Source: JAKAVN01 sp963734845
GTDB lineage: Bacteria > Desulfobacterota > Binatia > Binatales > Binataceae
Assembly (NCBI GenBank): GCA_963734845.1
Contig: CAVTIS010000017.1
Coordinates: forward strand, 62,001-126,000
DNA: 64,000 nucleotides
Reading direction: 5' to 3'
Within the stretch, counting starts at the first letter, position 1. Each line of letters opens with the position of its first letter. This document shows, one piece after another, positions 35,052-42,854 of the stretch. The translations under genes were made by a program, and so were the position numbers. Below the pieces are notes generated by a model, which saw nothing but the letters and a program-made list of their open reading frames with translations, made no database searches and was not told the DNA's origin.

Positions 35052-35906
35052 GTGGACGGCGGCGTGAGCCGCGCAAATAAAAGAAGCGTGGCGCTTACGA
35101 TCGCGGGCAGCGATCCGGGCGGCGGCGCGGGAATCCAGGCCGACCTCAAGACTTTCGCCGCACTCGGCGTTTATGGTTACTCGGCGATTACGGCGGTGAT
35201 CGCGCAGAATAGCTCGACCGTAAATCGCGTAATGCCGATCGACGCCTCGATGGTTTCGGCGCAAATCGAAACCCTTGCGGCCGAGCGCTGTCCTGCCGCG
35301 ATCAAGACCGGCGCACTTGGCACTGCGAAAATCGTGGAGGCGGTGGCGGACGCGCTGTCCAGGCTCGATCTGCCCGCGCCGGTTGTCGACCCGGTGCTGC
35401 TTTCGAGCGCCGGAACGCGACTGCTCGATCGTGCGGGCGAACGCGCGCTGCTCAAGCGCCTGCTCCCGCTCGTGCGTCTCGTTACGCCCAACCTGGCCGA
35501 AGCGCAGGCGCTAAGCGGCATCGACGGTACGAGCCCGGCGGCGCTGCGCGCGATGGCCCATGCGCTCGGCAAGGCGGGGGCGCGCGCCGTGCTGATCAAG
35601 GGCGGTCATATAGGCTCTTGCTCCGGTGCAGCTGAAAAATCGCGAAACCACTCAATCGACTTGTTTTACGACGGCCGCGAGTTCGTCGAGTTGCGCGCAG
35701 CGCGAATTCCGGGCGGCGGCGCGCATGGTCTCGGATGCGCGCTGTCGGCGGCGATCGCTGCCTATCTCGCTCAGGGGATGGATCTCCTCGCCGCCGTGCG
35801 CCACGCCAAGCGCTACGTGACGGCGGCGTTGCGTGCGAGCTTCAAGCTCGGGGCAGGGCGCGCCGTGCTCGATCATTTCGCGAGTGGCGCCCGTCAACTT
35901 CGATAA
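35052..35906 (+). CDS. thiD: Hydroxymethylpyrimidine/phosphomethylpyrimidine kinase
   Basis: About 284 residues. It has the ribokinase-like ThiD pattern: ALTIAGSDPGGGAGIQADLKTFAALGVYG, VIKTG-like AIKTGALGTAKIV, VVDPVLLSSAGTRLL, LVTPNLAEAQALSG, VLIKGGHIG and the anion hole GGGAHGLGCALSAAIAA with the C-terminal cysteine. It phosphorylates HMP and HMP-phosphate in thiamine synthesis. The start is uncertain: GTG 35052 or GTG 35064 are both possible. No other thi gene and no TPP riboswitch is visible in the 293-base upstream gap. Confidence 0.92.
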   Translation: MDGGVSRANKRSVALTIAGSDPGGGAGIQADLKTFAALGVYGYSAITAVIAQNSSTVNRVMPIDASMVSAQIETLAAERCPAAIKTGALGTAKIVEAVADALSRLDLPAPVVDPVLLSSAGTRLLDRAGERALLKRLLPLVRLVTPNLAEAQALSGIDGTSPAALRAMAHALGKAGARAVLIKGGHIGSCSGAAEKSRNHSIDLFYDGREFVELRAARIPGGGAHGLGCALSAAIAAYLAQGMDLLAAVRHAKRYVTAALRASFKLGAGRAVLDHFASGARQLR

Positions 35907-35911
35907 AAAAG

Positions 35912-36364
35912 CTAGCGCTGGACGAGTTCGGCCAGTGCGGCGACGAGATTGTGGCTCACCTCGGCCCCCCCGCCGAGCTTGATCAGCGCATAGCGTTCAT
36001 CGGCGTCGAGCCTTTCCCACGCCGCCTGGTCGAGCGTCACGCCCGCCGCGCGGGCGCGTTCGGCAAGGGGCGCGGGCAGCCTCGCCGGCGGGTCGGCGAC
36101 GGCGCGCTGCGCCTCGCCAAGCGTGCGCGGCTCCTCGCCGCAGACGCGCCGCACAGCCTCGTTGATGAACAGTCTGAGCGCTTCGCGTTCTTCATGGCGC
36201 TCGACCGGCAGATGGCAAATCGCCACCCGCTCGCCGCGTCCGAGCGCCTTCCATTGCCCGAGCCCGACTTTGACCCCGATGCGGTCAAGCTTGCGCCGCA
36301 CCGCCATCGGCACGCACGCCAGCGTCGTATGCATCTCGTCCTCGAACTGGAACTCGCGAATCAT
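35912..36364 (-). CDS. Nitrate-reductase-associated (NarM-like) protein
   Basis: 150 residues from ATG 36364. MIREFQFEDEMHTTLACVPMAVRRKLDRIGVKVGLGQWKAL matches the N-terminal signature of the nitrate-reductase-associated family (Nitr_red_assoc), whose cyanobacterial member NarM is required for active nitrate reductase. The rest is helical, with VSHNLVAALAEL at the end. Here no nitrate reductase is present; it is divergent from the formate dehydrogenase operon instead, so it may serve that molybdoenzyme (inference). The in-frame extension to 36991 overlaps the fdsG coding strand and is rejected. Confidence 0.8.
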   Translation of the reverse strand: MIREFQFEDEMHTTLACVPMAVRRKLDRIGVKVGLGQWKALGRGERVAICHLPVERHEEREALRLFINEAVRRVCGEEPRTLGEAQRAVADPPARLPAPLAERARAAGVTLDQAAWERLDADERYALIKLGGGAEVSHNLVAALAELVQR

Positions 36365-36523
36365 GGCTGTTGGTCTCCGCTGTTCAGCTTGCGAATTCAT
36401 CATATCAATCGCGCAGCAGCCGCAGGAACCTTCTCCCCTACGATGGCCGCGCCTGCGCTGCAGTACTCTTGACGAAAGCGCCGCCGCTGGCGGAACCTTA
36501 ACGCGGACGGCGTGGGATTGCCT

Positions 36524-37009
36524 ATGGACCGAAACAAACAAGGCTTCGACCCGGCGGCGGCCGAGGCGATCGCGGCGCGGCTGAAAGACCAGCCCGGCGC
36601 ACTTATGCTTATCCTGCATGAAGTACAGGATCGTTTCGGCTACGTGCCGCGCGAGTGCGTGCCTGCAATCGCTCACGCGCTCAATCTTTCGCGCGCCGAA
36701 GTCCACGGCGTCGTCACTTTCTATCACGATTTTCGCCCGCAGCCGCCCGGCCGCAACGTGATTCGGCTGTGCCGCGCCGAGTCGTGCCAGGCGATGGGTG
36801 CGGTTGCGCTCGCCGAACACGTGAGAGGACGTCTCGGAGTCGGATTTGGCGAAACTACGCGGGACGGCAACTTCACGCTGGAGGCGGTGTACTGCCTGGG
36901 GAATTGCGGATGCTCGCCGGCGATAGTGCTCAACGATGAGCTTTACGGCCGCGTGAGCCCGGCGCGTTTCGACGTATTGCTGGCGGAGCACAAGGAAGGC
37001 CGCCGATGA
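36524..37009 (+). CDS. fdsG: NAD-linked formate dehydrogenase gamma subunit (NuoE-like)
   Basis: 161 residues from ATG 36524; a GTG at 36512 would add four. It has the thioredoxin-like NuoE fold: LMLILHEVQDRFGYVPRECV and VHGVVTFYHDFR, with [2Fe-2S] ligands in LCRAESCQ and YCLGNCGC (C-x4-C and C-x3-C). It passes electrons to the FMN subunit. The last codon and stop overlap the fdsB start (ATGA), showing translational coupling. Confidence 0.93.
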   Translation: MDRNKQGFDPAAAEAIAARLKDQPGALMLILHEVQDRFGYVPRECVPAIAHALNLSRAEVHGVVTFYHDFRPQPPGRNVIRLCRAESCQAMGAVALAEHVRGRLGVGFGETTRDGNFTLEAVYCLGNCGCSPAIVLNDELYGRVSPARFDVLLAEHKEGRR

Positions 37010-38574
37010 GCGCGACGGTCTATGTTCCGCGCGATTCCTCGGCGCTCTCGCTAGGTGCGGGCATAGTCGCCGACGCTGTCGTGGCCGAGGCGGCCAGACG
37101 CAAGATCGATCTGCGCCTGGTGCGCAACGGATCGCGCGGGATGTTCTGGCTGGAACCGATGGTCGAAGTCGAGACCGCGCACGGCCGCGTCGCGTATGGT
37201 CCGGTCGCGACGGCCGACGTTACCGGGCTCTTTGATTGCGGCTTTCTGACTGCAGGAGAGCATCGTCTGGGCCTCGGCTTGACGGAGGAGCTCGCGTATC
37301 TAAAGCGCCAGGAGCGGCTGACTTTCGCACGAATGGGAATTGTCGATCCAGTCTCGCTGGATGATTACGTAGCGCATGGCGGTTATCGGGGCCTGGGGCG
37401 CGCGCTTGCGATGTCCGCGGAAAAGATCGTCGAAGAGGTCACCGAGTCAGGATTGCGCGGGCGCGGCGGTGCGGGCTTTCCCGCAGGAATCAAATGGCGC
37501 ACGACGCAACAGGCCTCCGCGCGGCAGAAATATGTCGTCTGCAACGCTGACGAGGGCGACTCCGGCACTTTCTCCGACCGCATGATCATGGAAGGCGACC
37601 CGTTCGTCCTTATCGAAGGCATGACGATCGCCGCCGTGTGCGCGGGCGCAACCCAGGGCTACATCTACTTGCGCTCGGAGTATCCGCACGCGCTGCGCAC
37701 GCTGAACGAGGCGATTGACGCGGCCTATCGGCGCGGCTACCTGGGCGACAAAATCGCCGGCAGCGCGCATACTTTCAATCTCGAAGTGCGGCTCGGCGCC
37801 GGCGCCTACATCTGTGGCGAGGAGACCGCGATGCTCGAGAGCCTCGAGGGCAAGCGTGGAATGGTGCGCTACAAACCGCCGGTGCCCGCGATCTCCGGGC
37901 TATTCGGACAGCCGACGATCGTGAACAACGTCGTTTCGCTCGCCACCGTGCCGGTGATCCTCGAGCGCGGTGCAGCCTTTTATAAAGACTTCGGGATGGG
38001 CCGCTCGCGCGGCACGCTGCCGATACAGCTCGCCGGCAACGTCAAGCATCCGGGACTGGTGGAGAAGGCCTTCGGCGTCACGCTGCGCGACCTGGTGGAA
38101 GACTATGGCGGCGGCACTTGGAGCGGGCGTCCGCTGCGGGCCGTCCAGGTCGGCGGGCCGTTAGGCGCTTATTTCCCCCCGAGTATGCTCGACCTGCCGA
38201 TGGATTACGAGGCGTTCGCCGCGAAGAAGGGGATCGTCGGCCACGGCGGAATCGTGGTCTTCGACGACACGGTCGACCTCGCGCGCCAGGCGCGATGGGC
38301 GTTCGAGTTCTGCGCGATCGAGTCGTGCGGCAAATGCACGCCGTGCCGAATCGGATCGACGCGCGGCGCTGAAGTCATAGATCGGATCTCGCAAAGCATG
38401 CGCACAGGTGACCGGGAGACTGCGATGGGGTTGCTGCGCGACCTTTGCGATACAATGACTTATGGATCGCTGTGCGCACTCGGTGGTTTGACGCCGCTGC
38501 CAGTGATGAGCGCGCTGCGCCATTTTCCCGAAGACTTTGGCCTCTCCCGGAGCGACGTGGCATGGACGGTCTGA
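37006..38574 (+). CDS. fdsB: NAD-linked formate dehydrogenase beta subunit (NuoF-like)
   Basis: 522 residues. The N-terminal 110 residues are a thioredoxin-like extension (VYVPRDSSALSLGAG). The NuoF core follows: FMN/NADH-binding GRGGAGFPAGIKW, CNADEGDSGTFSDR, GAGAYICGEETAMLESLEG, and the [4Fe-4S] ligands ESCGKCTPCRIG. It reduces NAD+ with electrons from the alpha subunit. The start overlaps the fdsG stop by four bases. Confidence 0.94.
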   Translation: MSATVYVPRDSSALSLGAGIVADAVVAEAARRKIDLRLVRNGSRGMFWLEPMVEVETAHGRVAYGPVATADVTGLFDCGFLTAGEHRLGLGLTEELAYLKRQERLTFARMGIVDPVSLDDYVAHGGYRGLGRALAMSAEKIVEEVTESGLRGRGGAGFPAGIKWRTTQQASARQKYVVCNADEGDSGTFSDRMIMEGDPFVLIEGMTIAAVCAGATQGYIYLRSEYPHALRTLNEAIDAAYRRGYLGDKIAGSAHTFNLEVRLGAGAYICGEETAMLESLEGKRGMVRYKPPVPAISGLFGQPTIVNNVVSLATVPVILERGAAFYKDFGMGRSRGTLPIQLAGNVKHPGLVEKAFGVTLRDLVEDYGGGTWSGRPLRAVQVGGPLGAYFPPSMLDLPMDYEAFAAKKGIVGHGGIVVFDDTVDLARQARWAFEFCAIESCGKCTPCRIGSTRGAEVIDRISQSMRTGDRETAMGLLRDLCDTMTYGSLCALGGLTPLPVMSALRHFPEDFGLSRSDVAWTV

Positions 38575-38687
38575 ACGCGCTAAACTTAATCAACTGGTTG
38601 AAGTTGCCCGACGCGCCGAAATTGGATTCTCCAGGCTCGCCGGATTTGCCGAGCCGCGGCGCAGCCGCATCGCGAGGAGACTGAGCC

Positions 38688-41513
38688 GTGCTATCGAAAA
38701 CCGATCGCGACTACGGAACGCCTCCAAAGATTTCCGCCAAGCTGGTTACGCTGGAAGTCGACGGCCGCGAAGTCACGGTGCCCGAGGGAACTTCGGTGCT
38801 GCGCGCGGCGGCGCTCGCCGACGTCGCGATTCCTAAGCTCTGCGCGACCGACTCGCTCGAGCCGTTCGGCTCGTGTCGCCTTTGTCTCGTCCAGGTCGAA
38901 GGGCGCAACGGCTATCCGGCGTCGTGCACCACGCCCGTGGAGTCCGGGATGAAGGTGCGCACGAAATCCGAGATGCTGGAGCGGCTGCGGCGCGGCGTGA
39001 TGGAACTCTACATGTCGGATCATCCGGCGGACCGTACATCATGCGCCGGCAATGGCAACTGCGAATTACACGCGATGTCCGACGCGGTGGGGCTGGGCGA
39101 GATTCGCTACGGCTTCGAGGGCAAGAATCATCTGAGCGCCGAGCGTGACGCTTCCAATCCGTACTTCGCCTTCGATCCCACGCGATGCATCGTGTGCTCG
39201 CGATGCGTGCGCGCGTGCGAGGAGGTGCAGGGCACTTTCGCGCTGACGATCGACGGCCGCGGCTTCAATTCGGTCGTCTCACCGAGCCAGCATCAGCCGT
39301 TCTTCGAGTCCGAATGCGTTTCGTGCGGCGCCTGCGTGCAAGCCTGCCCGACCGACGCGCTGATAGAGAAATCGACGCTCGAAAAAGGCACGGCCGATCG
39401 CTCCGTGACCACCACTTGCGGTTACTGCGGCGTCGGATGTTCGTTCAAGGCGGAAGTGAAGGGCGACGAAGTCGTCCGCATGCTGCCGAACAAGGACGGG
39501 ATTCCAAATCACGGCCACTCCTGCGTCAAGGGACGCTTCGCGTGGGGCTACGCGACTCATCCGGACCGCGTGCTCGCGCCCATGGTGCGCGAGAAGATCA
39601 GCGACGCGTGGCGCACGGTGTCGTGGGATGAGGCAATCGGCTACGCGGCGAAACGCCTGAGAGAAATCCAGACCAGGTATGGCGCCGGCGCGATCGGCGG
39701 CATCACTTCGTCGCGCTGCACCAACGAGGAAACCTACCTGGTGCAAAAGATGGTGCGCGCCGCCTTCGGCAACAACAACGTCGATACCTGCGCGCGCGTC
39801 TGTCATTCGCCCACCGGCTACGGCCTCAAGACCACGCTTGGAACCTCGGCCGGCACCCAGGACTTCGACTCCGTGCTGAAGGCCGACGTGATCCTGGTGA
39901 TCGGATGCAACCCGACCGACGGCCATCCGGTGTTCGCCTCGCTGATGAAGCGGCGGCTGCGTCAAGGCGCGAAGCTGATCGTCGCCGATCCGCGCACGAT
40001 CGATCTCGTACGCACGCCGCATATCGAAGCCCTGTACCATCTGCCGCTCCTGCCGGGCACCAACGTCGCGCTGATCAATGCATTCGCCCACGTGGCGCTG
40101 AGCGAAGGGCTGGCCAAAGAAGATTTCGTGCGCGAACGCTGCGAGTGGCCCGCGTTCGAGTTGTGGAAGAAATTCATTCTCGAGGAGCGCAACTCGCCCG
40201 AAGCCGCCGCGAAAGTGACCGGCGTGCCGGCGGAGAAAATTCGCGCCGCCGCCCGCTTATACGCGACCGGCGGCAACGCGGTCATCTATTACGGCCTCGG
40301 CGTGACCGAGCATAGCCAGGGCAGCACGATGGTGCTCGGGATGGCGAACCTGGCGATGGCGACCGGCAACCTCGGACGCGAGGGCGTCGGCGTCAATCCG
40401 CTCCGCGGACAGAACAACGTTCAGGGCTCATGCGACATGGGATCGTTCCCGCACGAGTTGACCGGCTATCGGCACATTTCGGATGCCGCGATGCGCGGGA
40501 GCTTCGAGGCGGCGTGGGGCGTAAAGCTCGATCCGGAGCCGGGCCTGCGCATACCCAACATGTTCGACGCGGCGCTCGACGGCAGCTTCAGAGGGCTCTA
40601 TGTGCAGGGCGAAGACATCGCGCAATCCGACCCCAACACGCATCACGTGACCGCCGCACTGGGCGCGATGGAATGCGTTATCGTCCACGACATCTTTTTC
40701 AACGAGACGGCTAGGTACGCACACGTATTTCTTCCCGGCTCGTCGTTTCTCGAAAAGGACGGCACTTTCACCAACTCCGAACGGCGCATCTCGCGCGTGC
40801 GCAAGGTGATGCCGCCGCTGGCCGGCAAGGCCGACTGGGAAGTCACGTGCGAGCTTTCGACCGCGTTCGGCTACCCGATGCACTACGCGCATCCATCGGA
40901 AATCATGGACGAGATTGCGTGTCTGACTCCGACCTTCGCGGGGGTCAACTACGAAAAGCTCGACCGTCTTGGCTCCGTGCAATGGCCGTGCAACGACAAG
41001 GCGCCCGAGGGCACGCCGGTGATGCATGTCGGGCAGTTCGTGCGCGGCAAGGGCCATTTCGTGGTCACCGAATACGTTCCGACCGACGAGAAAGTCGGGC
41101 CGCGCTTCCCGCTCATCCTTACCACCGGGCGCATCCTCTCGCAGTACAACGTCGGCACGCAGACCCGGCGCACCCCCAACGTCGCGTGGTACCACGAAGA
41201 CGTGCTGGAGATTCATCCGCACGACGCCGAGGAGCGCGGTGTGCGCGACGGCGCGTGGGTCAAGGTCAGCAGCCGCGCGGGCGAGACTACGATCCGCGCG
41301 CAAGTGACGGAGCGCGTGCCGCCCGGCGTCGTTTACACGACTTTCCATTACCAGTCTTCCGGCACCAACGTCGTGACCACCGAGAACTCCGACTGGGCGA
41401 CCAATTGCCCCGAGTACAAAGTGACCGCGGTGCAGGTGATGCCGGCCGCTGAGCCGGGCGCGCGGCGTGCGGCTGAGACGAACGCGGACGCGCATCCGGC
41501 GGCGGGCCATTAG
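38688..41513 (+). CDS. fdsA: Formate dehydrogenase alpha subunit, molybdopterin-dependent
   Basis: 941 residues. A NuoG-like N-terminus holds a [2Fe-2S] cluster (LEPFGSCRLCLVQVEG), a His/Cys cluster (SDHPADRTSCAGNGNC) and two [4Fe-4S] clusters (CIVCSRCVRAC and CVSCGACVQACP). The molybdopterin oxidoreductase body begins TTCGYCGVGC; the active-site ligand is Cys372 in CARVCHSPTG, a TGT codon where some relatives use selenocysteine. It oxidises formate to CO2 at Mo(W)-bisMGD. Start GTG 38688 has GAGGAG 9 nt upstream, convincing despite the rare start. It is preceded by a 40-codon open stretch (38562-38684) of doubtful meaning. Confidence 0.96.
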   Translation: MLSKTDRDYGTPPKISAKLVTLEVDGREVTVPEGTSVLRAAALADVAIPKLCATDSLEPFGSCRLCLVQVEGRNGYPASCTTPVESGMKVRTKSEMLERLRRGVMELYMSDHPADRTSCAGNGNCELHAMSDAVGLGEIRYGFEGKNHLSAERDASNPYFAFDPTRCIVCSRCVRACEEVQGTFALTIDGRGFNSVVSPSQHQPFFESECVSCGACVQACPTDALIEKSTLEKGTADRSVTTTCGYCGVGCSFKAEVKGDEVVRMLPNKDGIPNHGHSCVKGRFAWGYATHPDRVLAPMVREKISDAWRTVSWDEAIGYAAKRLREIQTRYGAGAIGGITSSRCTNEETYLVQKMVRAAFGNNNVDTCARVCHSPTGYGLKTTLGTSAGTQDFDSVLKADVILVIGCNPTDGHPVFASLMKRRLRQGAKLIVADPRTIDLVRTPHIEALYHLPLLPGTNVALINAFAHVALSEGLAKEDFVRERCEWPAFELWKKFILEERNSPEAAAKVTGVPAEKIRAAARLYATGGNAVIYYGLGVTEHSQGSTMVLGMANLAMATGNLGREGVGVNPLRGQNNVQGSCDMGSFPHELTGYRHISDAAMRGSFEAAWGVKLDPEPGLRIPNMFDAALDGSFRGLYVQGEDIAQSDPNTHHVTAALGAMECVIVHDIFFNETARYAHVFLPGSSFLEKDGTFTNSERRISRVRKVMPPLAGKADWEVTCELSTAFGYPMHYAHPSEIMDEIACLTPTFAGVNYEKLDRLGSVQWPCNDKAPEGTPVMHVGQFVRGKGHFVVTEYVPTDEKVGPRFPLILTTGRILSQYNVGTQTRRTPNVAWYHEDVLEIHPHDAEERGVRDGAWVKVSSRAGETTIRAQVTERVPPGVVYTTFHYQSSGTNVVTTENSDWATNCPEYKVTAVQVMPAAEPGARRAAETNADAHPAAGH

Positions 41514-41543
41514 CGCCGAGTGCGCCATTGAGGACGCATCGCG

Positions 41544-41798
41544 ATGGACATCCATCATCTGGTCACGATGGCCAATCAGATTGCGGATTTTTTCCGGACT
41601 TCCAATCCAGATTGCGCTGAAGCTGTGGCTGCAACCGCGCAGCATTTGCGTGGCTTCTGGGATCCCCGGATGCGCCGCGAAATTATCGCGCACCTGGCCA
41701 ACGAAGGTGGCGCGGGTCTCGACGAGATCGCGCGCGACGCGGTTCGCATGCTCGAAGGGGAAGCCTCCGCCAAGGCGGCTGCCAAGGCGATCCAATAG
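41544..41798 (+). CDS. fdsD: Formate dehydrogenase delta subunit
   Basis: 84 residues: MDIHHLVTMANQIADFFRT with HLRGFWDPRMRREIIAHLANEG, the conserved FdsD core. The small subunit accompanies soluble NAD-dependent formate dehydrogenases and is needed for their stability or maturation. It lies 30 nt after fdsA and 20 nt before fdhD on the same strand. Confidence 0.9.
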   Translation: MDIHHLVTMANQIADFFRTSNPDCAEAVAATAQHLRGFWDPRMRREIIAHLANEGGAGLDEIARDAVRMLEGEASAKAAAKAIQ

Positions 41799-41818
41799 AC
41801 TGGCGCGGCGGCTACAAG

Positions 41819-42742
41819 ATGCCTGACAGTGGAAACCGGATAGCCGAGAGCGCGGAGCGCGGCGCTTCGTCCGAGAGCATCGCGCATCATCCGGCGCGCA
41901 AATTTCGCGACGGGCGTTTCGAGCTCGAGGACGACCGACTCGCAGTCGAAGAGCCGCTCGAAATCCGCCTTGGCGGACGGCGTTTCACGCTCACGATGCG
42001 TACGCCGGGCCATGACGAGGAACTGGTGGCAGGCTTTCTGCTCGCCGAGGGCTTCATCGAAGCGCCCGCCGATCTGGGCGAGATTCGCCGTCTGCGCGGT
42101 TCGAAAGGCGCACCTGATCCCAATGCGGTCGATGTCATCCTCAACGTCCCGGCGGCGAATCTGCGCGAGCGCCTTAAGCGCAACTTCACCATCTCGTCGA
42201 GCTGCGGCGTATGCGGCAAGACCAGTATCGAGGCGACCCAGCGCCGTATCGCGGCGATCACGTCGGGGGTGACAGTTGCGAGCGGCGCGATTCTCAAACT
42301 CGCACCGATGATGCGCCGCGCGCAGGAGGTGTTCGCCGCAACCGGGGGATTGCATGCCGCCGCGCTTTTCGTTTCATCCTCTGCATCGGCACGAGTTAAC
42401 GGCGCGCGCAAAAACGGGCGCGCCGCGACGCCGATTGTGAGCGTTGAGCTCAAGGCTCTGCGCGAGGACGTCGGCCGGCACAACGCGGTTGACAAGGTGG
42501 TCGGCTACGCGTTGATAAACGGGATGCTGCCGCTGGGCGCAGCGCTGATGGCGGTGAGCGGGCGGCTCAGCTTCGAGATCGTGCAGAAGGCGGCCGCCGC
42601 GGGCGTTCCCATCCTGGCCGCGGTTTCGGCGCCGTCGTCGCTCGCGGTCGAGCTGGCCGAGGAAGTCGGCATCACGCTGGTCGGTTTCCTGCGCAACGGC
42701 ACCTTCAACCTCTATTGCCATCCCGGTCGCATCGTCGCGTAA
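41819..42742 (+). CDS. fdhD: Formate dehydrogenase accessory sulfurtransferase FdhD
   Basis: 307 residues. SSCGVCGKTS contains the sulfur-carrying C-x2-C pair (Cys129 and Cys132). TMRTPGHDEELVAGFLLAEGFI, EDVGRHNAVDKVVGYAL and VSGRLSFEIVQKAAAAGVPILAAVSAPSSLAVELA are the family blocks. It transfers sulfur from the cysteine desulfurase to the molybdenum cofactor of formate dehydrogenase. The equivalent gene is called fdsC in some fds operons. Confidence 0.95.
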   Translation: MPDSGNRIAESAERGASSESIAHHPARKFRDGRFELEDDRLAVEEPLEIRLGGRRFTLTMRTPGHDEELVAGFLLAEGFIEAPADLGEIRRLRGSKGAPDPNAVDVILNVPAANLRERLKRNFTISSSCGVCGKTSIEATQRRIAAITSGVTVASGAILKLAPMMRRAQEVFAATGGLHAAALFVSSSASARVNGARKNGRAATPIVSVELKALREDVGRHNAVDKVVGYALINGMLPLGAALMAVSGRLSFEIVQKAAAAGVPILAAVSAPSSLAVELAEEVGITLVGFLRNGTFNLYCHPGRIVA

Positions 42743-42854
42743 TCTTGCCCTGGATAACGATTCACGCAGATAGAATCGAATCGTCCCGTTGTGTGTGCCC
42801 ACTTGAGCCGGCGGCCCATAGGCGTTAACTCTATGAGGCCGCAGGGCCGTATCG

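Noticed and set aside
35912..36991. 359-codon extension of the NarM-like gene
   Set aside because: The extra N-terminus is antisense to fdsG, while the family signature begins at 36364.
38562..38684. 40-codon open frame overlapping the fdsB stop, before fdsA
   Set aside because: It fits between the two genes but shows no family, and the ribosome binding site in the stretch belongs to fdsA. It could be a leader but cannot be supported.
39795..39810. Selenocysteine codon in fdsA
   Set aside because: The ligand codon at 39801 is TGT (Cys), not TGA; no SECIS element is needed.
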